From contig JAPLOM010000063.1 in assembly GCA_026400755.1 (NCBI GenBank), positions 77,349-141,348 on the forward strand: DNA of 64,000 nt, in the 5' to 3' direction. Source of the DNA: Alphaproteobacteria bacterium (GTDB lineage Bacteria; Pseudomonadota; Alphaproteobacteria; CADEGL01). Under the pieces are notes generated by a model. The model made no database searches and was not told where the DNA came from. It saw nothing but the letters and a program-made list of their open reading frames with translations. This document shows, one piece after another, positions 49,641 to 58,135 of the stretch (position 1 is the stretch's first letter; each line of letters begins with the position of its first letter). The position numbers and the translations under genes were made by a program.

Positions 49641-50816
49641 CTAGGCGATGTGCATCTTGCGCGAGGTCTTGGTCAGGACCTCGACGCCGGTCTTGGTCAC
49701 GGCCCAGGTTTCGCTGAAGCCAATCGCGCCCACGCCAGGGATGCCGATCATGGGCACGCTGTGGAAGGTCATGCCCGCCTGCAAGGGGCGCGGGTCATTG
49801 GGCTTCAGGTCCATGATATGGCCTTCACCCCAGCCCGGCGGAAAGCCGATGCCGATGGAATAGCCGGTGCGGTGGATCCAGTACTTGCCCAGGCCCGCCT
49901 TCTCGACGATGCGGCGGCCGGCGCGGTCGATATCGCCCGAGGTCACGCCAGGTTTGACCGCGGCCAGGAGCGCTTCGAGCGCCCCCTGCACGGCCTCGGC
50001 CGCCTTCTTCACTTCGGCCGAAGGCTTGCCGACGGAGACGGTGCGCATGATCGCGCCACCATAGCGGTACCAAGAGCCGCCGATCTCCAGAAAGACCAGG
50101 TCTTTGGCTTTGATCTTGTTGCGCTCGAAGGTGGCGTGGCCGAGGGCCGAGCGCGTGCCAGTGACGACATAAGGCTGGGAGCCGACATATTCGCTGCCCG
50201 CTGAGACCATGGCGTTGTAGATGGTGCCGGCCACCTCGTTCTCCGTGCGGCCAGCCTTGATGACCTTGTAACCCGCTTCCAGGCCCATCACTGCCGTGCC
50301 GGCGGCCTCGCGGATATATTCGATCTCCTTCGGCGACTTGATCAGGCGGCATGCTTCCACCACGCCGCCGGCGGGAACGAAGGTGGCGTTCTTCAGGCGC
50401 GCCCGCAGCGCGTCCAAGATGCCTGCGGGCAGGAAGAAGCCTTGGTCGTCGAAGCCAATGCGTGCCCGCGCGCCGCCCAACCCTTCGATGCAACTCGCCG
50501 TGGCCTCGAAATAGCTTTCGGTGTCGGCGACGGCGTAACCCTTCTTGATCCAAGACAGGCTCTGCACGTTGGTGAATTCCAGGCGGCGCACGACGAATTG
50601 CGGCTCGCCGTTCGCCGGCACCACAAGCGCTTGGTAGACGTAATAGCCAGTCGTCCGGTAGCCGGTCAGGTAGTAGATATTCTCCGGGCCCGTCACCAGC
50701 ATCATGTCGATGTCTTTCGCCCGCATCTTGGTGCGGACGTTCTTTAGGCGGGTCTTGAACTCTCCGATGCTGAACGGATACCCGAAGTTCTTGCTTGCGG
50801 ACGGCTTGTCGGCCAT
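49641..50816 (-). CDS. M24-family creatinase/ectoine-hydrolase-like protein without the metal ligands
   Basis: A 391-residue pita-bread-fold protein. The creatinase N-terminal domain (about 20-150) and the M24 domain (about 165-385) are recognisable. The five residues that bind two metals in aminopeptidases are not conserved: VFLEIGGSWYRYGGAIMRTV lacks the two Asp, and HRTGYSIGIGFPPGWGEGH lacks the usual GHGIG His. Such metal-free members include creatinase and ectoine hydrolase (DoeA), so C-N hydrolysis of a guanidino, ureido or cyclic amidine compound is more likely than peptidase action. It is 78 nt after the DMT array. Confidence 0.88.
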   Translation of the reverse strand: MADKPSASKNFGYPFSIGEFKTRLKNVRTKMRAKDIDMMLVTGPENIYYLTGYRTTGYYVYQALVVPANGEPQFVVRRLEFTNVQSLSWIKKGYAVADTESYFEATASCIEGLGGARARIGFDDQGFFLPAGILDALRARLKNATFVPAGGVVEACRLIKSPKEIEYIREAAGTAVMGLEAGYKVIKAGRTENEVAGTIYNAMVSAGSEYVGSQPYVVTGTRSALGHATFERNKIKAKDLVFLEIGGSWYRYGGAIMRTVSVGKPSAEVKKAAEAVQGALEALLAAVKPGVTSGDIDRAGRRIVEKAGLGKYWIHRTGYSIGIGFPPGWGEGHIMDLKPNDPRPLQAGMTFHSVPMIGIPGVGAIGFSETWAVTKTGVEVLTKTSRKMHIA

Positions 50817-50894
50817 TGAATTTTTCTCCCTAATACGATCGGCCTATTCTAGAGCACCGTCGAGGCGCGGCCAACGCCTGGAAAGCGGGGAAAA

Positions 50895-51821
50895 TCAGGC
50901 TTCGGGTGGCCTCACGGGCTCGGACACCAGCCTGTGCGCGGCGCGGGCCCGGACGGCCTCGCGGTGGCCGATATAGAGGACCGCGGCGATGATGATGGCG
51001 GCGCCTATGGGGGTCCAGATGTCGGGCACTTCGCTGAATAGGAAATAGCTGGCCACGGCGGCCAGAGGCAGTTGCAGGTACTCCAGCGGCACGACCACGG
51101 AGGTTTCCGCGACCGTGAGCGCGCGCGAGACGGCGATGTGCCCGAGCGTTCCCGTCGCGGCCAAGGTGAAGACCAGGATCAGCGCGGTCCACGTCGGCGT
51201 CTGCCAGACGAAGAGGGTCGGAATGAGCGTGGCCGGCGTCAGCATGATGAACATGTAGCCGACGATCACGGTCGGCGATTCCGTGCGCGACATGACGCGC
51301 GACAGGATGATGGCGCTGGCCCACGTGGCGGCGTTGATCAGCACATAGAGTGCGGCTGTATCGAACACGGCGATGCCGGGCCGGATGATGACCATGGCGC
51401 CGACGAAGCCGAAGAAGACGGCCGTCCAGCGCCGGACGCCGACTTTCTCGCGCAGGATCAGCGCAGCCAGCATGGTGGCGAACAGGGGCGCCGTGAAACC
51501 CAGCGACACGGCCTCGGTGATCGGCAACAGCTTGACCGCGTAGATCCACATCAGCATGGACACGAACATCGCCGCGGCGCGCATGAAATAGAGGCTTGGC
51601 CGGCCCATTTTCATGCCCTTGAAACCGACCTTGGCGATAAAGGGAATGAATAGAATCGCCGCGAAGAAACAGCGCAGGAACAGGAGTTCGATGGGTGGCA
51701 GTTCCAGCGAGATGGGACGGATCAGGATTGTGTTGAGCGCCCAGCAGACGGCCGCGCCAGCCATCCACAGGATGCCCTCGATGGGCGCCGGCAGGCTGGG
51801 CATCCAGCGCCGTGTGTTCAT
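50895..51821 (-). CDS. DMT/EamA transporter, array member 9 (3'-most)
   Basis: A 308-residue membrane protein with ten predicted hydrophobic segments and two EamA repeats. Features shared with neighbours include RPISLELPPIELLFLRCFFAA, EKVGVRRWTAVFFGFVGAMV, VSRALTVAETSVVVPLEYLQ and YIGHREAVRARA. It carries the longest soluble C-terminal tail of the six-gene run (HRLVSEPVRPPEA). Its ATG overlaps the previous gene's stop by 4 nt (51818-51821). Confidence 0.93.
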   Translation of the reverse strand: MNTRRWMPSLPAPIEGILWMAGAAVCWALNTILIRPISLELPPIELLFLRCFFAAILFIPFIAKVGFKGMKMGRPSLYFMRAAAMFVSMLMWIYAVKLLPITEAVSLGFTAPLFATMLAALILREKVGVRRWTAVFFGFVGAMVIIRPGIAVFDTAALYVLINAATWASAIILSRVMSRTESPTVIVGYMFIMLTPATLIPTLFVWQTPTWTALILVFTLAATGTLGHIAVSRALTVAETSVVVPLEYLQLPLAAVASYFLFSEVPDIWTPIGAAIIIAAVLYIGHREAVRARAAHRLVSEPVRPPEA

Positions 51822-52747
51822 GTGTCTCTCGATCCGGCCATCTCGGCCCTGCGTGCCGCGCGGGCGATCTGGCCCTCTCGGTGCGCGATATACAGCGCCG
51901 ATCCGATGATGACGGCGGCGCCGGCCAGCGTCCACTTGTCCGGAACCTCGTTGAAGATCAGGAAAGCGATCAGGCCACCGAAGACCAGGCGCGTGTAATC
52001 GAATGGCACCAGGACCGACGCCTCGGCGGCGTGGAAGGCACGAGTCATGGAGATATGGCCGATGGTTGATGCCAGGCTCAGCGCGAACAGGATCATGAGC
52101 GTATTCCAGCTCGGCGTGTGCCAGACGAACAGCGCCAGGATGAAGGAGGCCGGCGTCACCCACATGAACATGTGAGCCAGGATGGTGGTCGGCGAATCGG
52201 TCCGCGTCAGGATGCGGATCACGATAGCCGCGATGCTCCAGATGGTGGCGTCGCCCAGGACCAGAATCAGCCAGAAGTTGAACTCTTGGAATCCAGGTCG
52301 AAGGATCACGATTGCGCCTAGAAAGCCGAAAGCCACGGCCGTCCAGCGCCGGGCCCGGACCTTTTCATGCAGGACCAGTGCGGCCAGGATGGTGATGAAG
52401 ATGGGCGCGGTGAAGTTCAGTGAGATGGCGTCGACCAGCGTGACGTGCGGGATGGCCGAGAACCAGCACAGCATGGCGCCCAGGAAACAAGCCGCGCGCA
52501 GCAGATGCAGCTTCAGCTTCGTGGTGCGAAGCGCGCCCAGTCCCTGCCGGAAGATAAGGGGTGATAGAAGGATCAGCCCGAACAAGTTGCGGAAAAAGAC
52601 GATCTCGAACGGGTGCATCTCCTGCGCCGCGGGCCGGATCAAGGCTGTCATGATCGAGAATGAGCATGATGCCAGCGTCATCCAGAGAGCGCCGCGCACG
52701 GGGCCGGGCAGGGCGGCACCGGCCTGGGCGATCGAAGCCAGGTTCAT
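51818..52747 (-). CDS. DMT/EamA transporter, array member 8
   Basis: A 309-residue EamA-family transporter. Repeat 1 opens with GPVRGALWMTLASCSFSIMT and RPAAQEMHPFEIVFFRNLFG. The inter-repeat loop reads LHEKVRARRWTAVAFGFLGA and the second repeat contains MTRAFHAAEASVLVPFDYTR. A basic C-terminus follows (IARAARRAEMAGSRDT). It is joined by ATGA overlaps to the genes on both sides (51818-51821 and 52744-52747). Confidence 0.93.
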   Translation of the reverse strand: MNLASIAQAGAALPGPVRGALWMTLASCSFSIMTALIRPAAQEMHPFEIVFFRNLFGLILLSPLIFRQGLGALRTTKLKLHLLRAACFLGAMLCWFSAIPHVTLVDAISLNFTAPIFITILAALVLHEKVRARRWTAVAFGFLGAIVILRPGFQEFNFWLILVLGDATIWSIAAIVIRILTRTDSPTTILAHMFMWVTPASFILALFVWHTPSWNTLMILFALSLASTIGHISMTRAFHAAEASVLVPFDYTRLVFGGLIAFLIFNEVPDKWTLAGAAVIIGSALYIAHREGQIARAARRAEMAGSRDT

Positions 52748-53637
52748 GTCGCGGCACCCTTCGCGCGCGCTTGGGCGGCTTCGCGTTGGGCGATGTAGAA
52801 GGTGGACCCTGTAATCAGCGCAGCGCCGATGAAGGTCTCGAGATCGGGCACCTCGTGGAAGATGAAAAAGCCGATCAAGGCGGCGAACAGAAGCTGGGTG
52901 TAGTCGAACGGCATGATCGCCGATGCCTCGGCGCAGGTGAACGAGCGCGCCAAGGCGAAGTGACCGAAGCTCGACATCACCGCGACGCCAGCCACCCAGG
53001 CCAGGGATTCCAGCGGCGGCGGTTGCCAGACGATGAGGGCCGGGATCGCCGACAGCGGCGTCACCCAAAGGAACATGTGGGCGACGATGGTCGCGGCGCT
53101 GTCGGTGCGGGCGACGCTGCGCATGACGATGGCGCTGAAACTCCAGAAACAGGCGTTGGCCAGGATCAGTAGCTGCGGCCAGTCCACGGTCGAGACGCCC
53201 GGCCGCAGCACGATCAAGGCCCCCACGAACCCTACGGCCACCGCCGTCCAGCGCCGGATGCGGACGCGCTCGCCCAAGACCACGGCCGCCAGGATGGTGA
53301 TGAGGATCGGCGAGATGAAATAGAGGGTGATGGCGTCGACCAGAGGGATGTGCGGCAAGGCCCAGAACCAGGTGACCATGCCGCCGAAGAACGACAACGC
53401 GCGCAGGAGGTGAAGCCGCAAATGCGCGGTTCGCAGAACCCCGAAGCCGGCGTGGAAGATGAACGGCGCCATCATGGCTAGGCCCATGATGTTGCGGAAG
53501 AACACCACCTGGAACGGGTGCAGCCCTTCCGAGGCCGGGCGGATCATGGCGGCCATGACGGCGAAGGCGGCCGCCGACATGGTCATCCAGAAGGCCCCGC
53601 GTACCGGCGCCGAAAAGGTCGTTGGCAGTCCTTTCAC
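52744..53637 (-). CDS. DMT/EamA transporter, array member 7
   Basis: A 297-residue transporter starting at GTG 53637 (VKGLPTTFSAPVRGAFWMTM), where GTGA is shared with the upstream stop. Family features are RPASEGLHPFQVVFFRNIMG, LGERVRIRRWTAVAVGFVGA and LARSFTCAEASAIMPFDYTQ. A Cys replaces the usual residue in the latter helix (TCAEA). The GTG start may lower translation relative to its neighbours. Confidence 0.93.
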   Translation of the reverse strand: MKGLPTTFSAPVRGAFWMTMSAAAFAVMAAMIRPASEGLHPFQVVFFRNIMGLAMMAPFIFHAGFGVLRTAHLRLHLLRALSFFGGMVTWFWALPHIPLVDAITLYFISPILITILAAVVLGERVRIRRWTAVAVGFVGALIVLRPGVSTVDWPQLLILANACFWSFSAIVMRSVARTDSAATIVAHMFLWVTPLSAIPALIVWQPPPLESLAWVAGVAVMSSFGHFALARSFTCAEASAIMPFDYTQLLFAALIGFFIFHEVPDLETFIGAALITGSTFYIAQREAAQARAKGAAT

Positions 53638-54545
53638 GCCTGTGCCGCGCCCCCTCCGGCGCGCCCCGCCTCGACCCGTGCTTCGCGGTGTCCGACATAG
53701 AGCGCGGCGGCCACGATGACGGCGGACCCGATCAGCGTCCAGTGGTCCGGCGCCTCGCCAAAGGCGAAAAAGCCGATCACGCCGAGAAGCGGCAGGCGGA
53801 TGAATTCGATCGGCATCACCAGCGACATGGGCGCGAGCGAAACCGCGCGGGTCGCGCAGACATGGCCGGCCCAGCCGGCCAAGCCGAGTAGGAGAATCCA
53901 TGGGATCGACGTCCAGGTGGGATCACGCCAGTTGTCGAGCGCTGCCGGAAGGGACATCGGCGTCAGCAGGACGAACATGTAACTGACGATGGCGTTCGTG
54001 CTGTCCTTGCGGTTCAGCACTTTGATCATGATCACGGCCGCCGCCCAACCCAGCACGTTCAAGACGATGAGAAGCATGTTCGGGTCGACATTGCCAAAAC
54101 CCGGACGAAGGATCAGCAGCGCGCCGGCGAACCCCGTGGCGATGGCCAGCCAGCGGCGCCAGCGCACTTTTTCGCCAAGGAACGTCGCGGCCAAGCCCGT
54201 GGTGATAAAGGGGATCGTGAAGCTCAGCGCCACGGCATCCACCAGCGTGACCCGCGGAATTGCGTAGTACCAGGTCGACATGGAGAGGTAGACGAGCGAT
54301 GCGTAAAGGATATGAAGCGGCAGACGCTTGGATCGCATCGCGCTGATGCCCGACTTGAGAAGCCACGGCATCATCAGGGCCAGTCCGATGACGTTGCGGA
54401 AAAACAGCACTTGCAGCGGATGCATATCGGCCGAAGCTGGGCGGATAGACGCCGTCATGGCCGAGAAGCAGGCAGCGGAGACCACCATCCAGAGGACACC
54501 CCGCACCGGGGCTGGCAGGCCGTCCGATGCGGAGGAGGCGTTCAA
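53634..54545 (-). CDS. DMT/EamA transporter, array member 6
   Basis: A 303-residue transporter. RPASADMHPLQVLFFRNVIG and LGEKVRWRRWLAIATGFAGA are conserved. The second-repeat helix is more divergent (CATRAVSLAPMSLVMPIEFI, with LAPM in place of the AEAS seen in neighbours), suggesting a different substrate pocket. The C-terminus is Gly/Ala-rich (GRAGGGAAQA). It overlaps its neighbours by 4 nt at each end. Confidence 0.93.
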   Translation of the reverse strand: MNASSASDGLPAPVRGVLWMVVSAACFSAMTASIRPASADMHPLQVLFFRNVIGLALMMPWLLKSGISAMRSKRLPLHILYASLVYLSMSTWYYAIPRVTLVDAVALSFTIPFITTGLAATFLGEKVRWRRWLAIATGFAGALLILRPGFGNVDPNMLLIVLNVLGWAAAVIMIKVLNRKDSTNAIVSYMFVLLTPMSLPAALDNWRDPTWTSIPWILLLGLAGWAGHVCATRAVSLAPMSLVMPIEFIRLPLLGVIGFFAFGEAPDHWTLIGSAVIVAAALYVGHREARVEAGRAGGGAAQA

Positions 54546-55468
54546 GGCTTCGTGCCAGGCTGGCGTGGTGGCTCGTCGGCCGCCACGGCCACATCATGGA
54601 CGCGATGGAGGTAGGCCTCGCGGCGGGCGATATAGAAGGCAGAGCCGATGATCACGGCGGCGCCGATCCAGGTCCACATGTCGGGCCGTTCATTGAAGAA
54701 CGCAAAGCCGATGGCGGCCGCGAAGACGAGTTGTACATAGTCGAAGGGTGCTACGACGGACACCTCCGCGCTGGCCCATGCGCGGGCCAGGCAGATATGA
54801 CCCATGGTGCCGATCACAGCCACACCCAGCACGGCACTCAGCGCATACAGCGTCGGCGTCTCCCAGAAGAACAGCGCCGGAACCAGTGTCATCGGCGTCA
54901 TCAGGACGAAATTGTAGACAACGATCGCGATCGGCGAAAAACCGCTTGAAAGGTGGCGGACGATGACACCGTACGAAGCCGCCGTGGCCGCGCAGAGAAA
55001 GACAAGCAGCGCAGCCCAGTGAAATTCCTGGACGCCGGGCTGCAGCACGATCATGGCTCCGGAGAATCCAACGATGATAGCCGTCCATCGGCGAACGCGG
55101 ACGATCTCGCCCAAGAACACGGTCGCCAGGATGGTCGCGAAAAACGGTGTCGTGAAGGAGAGGGCTGTGGCTTCGACCAGTGGGATCAGGGAGACCGCGA
55201 TGAACCAACTGAGGGTGGCCACTGTTTGGCACAACGCGAGAAGCAGAAACGTCTTGCGTTTTGTCGGCGCAAAGAACCCGGTCCGGTGCTTGATCACCCA
55301 TGGCGCCAGAAGCGCAACGGCGAAGACGCAACGGAAGAAGGCGATCTGCACCGGATGTAGTTCCTCGGCCGCAATGCGCACGAAGAAGTTCATCACGGTC
55401 CAGCAGATGGCCGCACCGACCATCCATTGCGCGCCCTTGAGCGGGGAGTGGGTGAGGGGTGCGGTCAC
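54542..55468 (-). CDS. DMT/EamA transporter, array member 5
   Basis: A 308-residue transporter from GTG 55468 (VTAPLTHSPLKGAQWMVGAA), whose GTGA overlaps the preceding stop. RIAAEELHPVQIAFFRCVFA and LGEIVRVRRWTAIIVGFSGA match the array consensus. The second repeat has LARAWASAEVSVVAPFDYVQ. A hydrophilic 25-residue C-terminus (DVAVAADEPPRQPGTKP) is distinctive. Confidence 0.93.
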   Translation of the reverse strand: MTAPLTHSPLKGAQWMVGAAICWTVMNFFVRIAAEELHPVQIAFFRCVFAVALLAPWVIKHRTGFFAPTKRKTFLLLALCQTVATLSWFIAVSLIPLVEATALSFTTPFFATILATVFLGEIVRVRRWTAIIVGFSGAMIVLQPGVQEFHWAALLVFLCAATAASYGVIVRHLSSGFSPIAIVVYNFVLMTPMTLVPALFFWETPTLYALSAVLGVAVIGTMGHICLARAWASAEVSVVAPFDYVQLVFAAAIGFAFFNERPDMWTWIGAAVIIGSAFYIARREAYLHRVHDVAVAADEPPRQPGTKP

Positions 55469-56376
55469 GCCGCTGCCCTCTGGGCTTTTCGCGCCATCGC
55501 TTCCCGCTGTGCGATATAGATGGCGGCGGCGGCGATCAGCACCGAGCCCGCGATGGTCCATTCATCGGGAATCTCGCCGAAGACTAAGTAACCGATGAAG
55601 GCGACGACGAGAAGCTGAGTGAAATCGAATGGCGCGATCTGGGACGCTTCGGCCACCACATAGGCACGAGTCATGAAGAGATGACTGACCGCGCCGACGA
55701 TGCCGAGTGCGCCGAGCCAGGCAAACATTTCCAGGGTGGGCCATTGCCACACCAGGAGCGCGGGCACCAAGAGAACCGGCGTCAAAATCGTGAAGTTATA
55801 GGCGACCATGTCGTTGGGGCTCTGGTCCCTTGTCAACGTGCGGACGGTGATGCGCCCGATCGCCGAAGTGATGGCCGTGCCGAGCACGAGCATGGCGCCC
55901 CATTCGGGCGCTTCCAGCCCCGGGCGCAGGATCAGCATGGCCCCCGCGAAACCCGCGGCCACGGCCAGCCAACGGCGCGCCCGAACGACCTCGCCCAGAA
56001 ACAAGACCGCCAGGATGGTGGCGAAGAAAGGGGCCGTAAAATAGAGCGCCGTCGCCGGAGCCAGAGGCATCATGGTCAGGGCGGAAAACCAGAACAGCAT
56101 GGCGCCAGCATGCAACGCGGCGCGAACGAGATACAGGCCCCGGTGGGTGCGCGGAAAGATACCGGTACGGTTCCGTACCATGTGCGGAACCATGATGAAG
56201 GCGGCGAAAAGAATCCGGAAGAATGCCACCTCGACCGGCGGCAGGTCGGTCGCCAGATAGCGAATCATCGCGCTCATGAGCGCCCAGCAGGTGCTCGCGG
56301 CGATCATCCATAAAGCACCCTCGACGGGCGCAGAGACCGCGACCACGGGCGCCCGCTTTTGGGCCGGCTTGCTCAT
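55465..56376 (-). CDS. DMT/EamA transporter, array member 4 (first of the six-gene run)
   Basis: A 303-residue transporter, ATG 56376 (MSKPAQKRAPVVAVSAPVEG). RYLATDLPPVEVAFFRILFA, LGEVVRARRWLAVAAGFAGA and MTRAYVVAEASQIAPFDFTQ are visible. It lies 128 nt downstream of the family 5 binding protein, so it may have its own ribosome-loading site and a separate promoter; the five genes after it are all translationally coupled. Confidence 0.93.
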   Translation of the reverse strand: MSKPAQKRAPVVAVSAPVEGALWMIAASTCWALMSAMIRYLATDLPPVEVAFFRILFAAFIMVPHMVRNRTGIFPRTHRGLYLVRAALHAGAMLFWFSALTMMPLAPATALYFTAPFFATILAVLFLGEVVRARRWLAVAAGFAGAMLILRPGLEAPEWGAMLVLGTAITSAIGRITVRTLTRDQSPNDMVAYNFTILTPVLLVPALLVWQWPTLEMFAWLGALGIVGAVSHLFMTRAYVVAEASQIAPFDFTQLLVVAFIGYLVFGEIPDEWTIAGSVLIAAAAIYIAQREAMARKAQRAAA

Positions 56377-56504
56377 CCGTCCCCACTCTTAAATGCTTTG
56401 GGGAGGCCCCGCCACCGCAGCCATCGCATGGGACTTGGATGATCGATGCAAAGGCCGCATGGCGGCCGGTAAGAACGGGCAGCCTTGGGAAATGCGTCCG
56501 GCGC

Positions 56505-58061
56505 TCAAACCTGACGGAAGAACGGAAGCTGCCAGTCGTTGCCGTTGGGCAGCAGGGCCGGCCTCAACCAGCTGCGCGAGGCGAAGGTCAATGTGTCGTG
56601 GGTCAGCCAGACGAAAGCAGCCGATGCGTCCATCAACTGCTGCATCTGCACGAAGGCGTCCATGCGCTTGGTTGGGTTGTTGGTCTGGGCCGCGCGCGCG
56701 GACAGCTTGTCGAACTCTGCGTTGCTCCAGCGCTGCCAGTTCCACATGCCAATCTGGGCGGTGGTGAACCACTGGGTATAGAAGCTGGGGTCGAACTTGC
56801 CCTTCAAGGTTTGGAGCGAAAGCTCCAAATCCTTGCCGCCGGGGTCCTTGCCCGCGCTGTAATAGGCGTCGCTGTCCAGCGCTTGGATTGCGCACTCGAT
56901 GCCGATTTCGGCCAGGTTGGCCTGCACGACCTTGGCCGCGGCCTGATGGGTTTCCGTGTTCATGATCGTCAGACGGGTCTTGAAGCCCTCGACCCCGGCT
57001 TCCTTCAACAGGCGTTGGGCCGAAGCGACACTGCGCGCATAGAGCGGCGCGCCGTTCCAGCTTCCCGAGATCTGGGGCGGGATCAGGGTCTTGGCGCGCT
57101 TGACCTGTCCGGCCCAAGCCGCGGTCAGGACGGCGTTCACATCGATGCCCATGCGAATGGCCTGGCGCACCTTGATGTTGTCGAGCGGCGCTTTCTGGAC
57201 GTTCATGCCGATCCAGATCGTGTCCATGCCATCCATGCGGACGGTGGCCGCGTCGGGCAGCTTGGAAATCTCGCTGAAGCTCGACAGAGAGACGCGGGTG
57301 AAATCCGTCTCGCCGCCGCGGAAGGCGGCATCGGCCGCCTTGTCGTCCGTGATGGGGCGCAATTCGATCTCGCCGAACGCGGGTTTCGGGCCGGAATAAT
57401 CGCCGTTGGCGGCCATGACGAAACGTTGGCCCGGCACCCACTCGCGCTGGGCATAGGCGCCCGAGCCGATGGCCTGGGTCGCGATCTTGTCGCCCAGCGC
57501 GTCGTAACCCTTTTTGGAGACGATGCAGCCTGAAGCGTCGCAGATTGTCGTCTTCCACAGGGCTGGCGCGGGCGTCTTGAGCAGGATGCGGCCGCTGAGA
57601 GGGCCAGTGACCTCGACCTTGTCGAGCTGCATCCAGTCGCCTGCGTTGGCGACCTTCTTGGCGGGGTCGATGAAGCGCATGAACGAGAACTGCACATCCT
57701 CGGCCGTCATGGTGCCGTAGCCGCCCGCGAATTTCTGGTTCGGCTTCAGCGAGAATTCGATCGTGTTGGCGTCGACCTGCTTGATGGTCGCGGCCGCGTC
57801 AGACTCCCATTCGAGCGAGCCGGGTTTGAAGCGCGCCAGCGTCTGGTAAGTCGCGCGGCAAATATTGCCCTCGATCGCGCTGATGCGATTGGCGGGGTCG
57901 ATATTGATGATGTCGCGTTCGATGCGCGCCACGAACTGGCCCTTGGCCTGGGCTTGTCCCTTGGTGGCCTGCGCCAGGGCCCAGCCGGGGGTCATGGCGG
58001 TGGCAGTCGCGGCCGCCGAACCCTTGAGGAAATCGCGGCGCGAGAAGCCTGAACCGTTCAT
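56505..58061 (-). CDS. Tat-exported family 5 (dipeptide/oligopeptide type) substrate-binding protein, no cognate ABC genes
   Basis: A 518-residue periplasmic binding protein of the DppA/OppA family. The Tat signal is SGFSRRDFLKGSAAATATAM, with likely cleavage near ALAQA (about residue 30). The family's domain order is normal, including GGYGTMTAEDVQFSFMRFID near 118 and DNIKVRQAIRMGIDVNAVLT near 298. The ATG at 58061 follows the run of three DMT genes by 74 nt. No permease or ATPase of the Dpp type is in the window, so its partner is either elsewhere or, speculatively, one of the adjacent DMT proteins. Confidence 0.93.
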   Translation of the reverse strand: MNGSGFSRRDFLKGSAAATATAMTPGWALAQATKGQAQAKGQFVARIERDIINIDPANRISAIEGNICRATYQTLARFKPGSLEWESDAAATIKQVDANTIEFSLKPNQKFAGGYGTMTAEDVQFSFMRFIDPAKKVANAGDWMQLDKVEVTGPLSGRILLKTPAPALWKTTICDASGCIVSKKGYDALGDKIATQAIGSGAYAQREWVPGQRFVMAANGDYSGPKPAFGEIELRPITDDKAADAAFRGGETDFTRVSLSSFSEISKLPDAATVRMDGMDTIWIGMNVQKAPLDNIKVRQAIRMGIDVNAVLTAAWAGQVKRAKTLIPPQISGSWNGAPLYARSVASAQRLLKEAGVEGFKTRLTIMNTETHQAAAKVVQANLAEIGIECAIQALDSDAYYSAGKDPGGKDLELSLQTLKGKFDPSFYTQWFTTAQIGMWNWQRWSNAEFDKLSARAAQTNNPTKRMDAFVQMQQLMDASAAFVWLTHDTLTFASRSWLRPALLPNGNDWQLPFFRQV

Positions 58062-58135
58062 GGTCGAACCCCTGATTGGGCGCCCGGAAACAGGCGCATC
58101 TTCAGGGCAAAACCTAGCCGAGGGGGGGCGAAACC

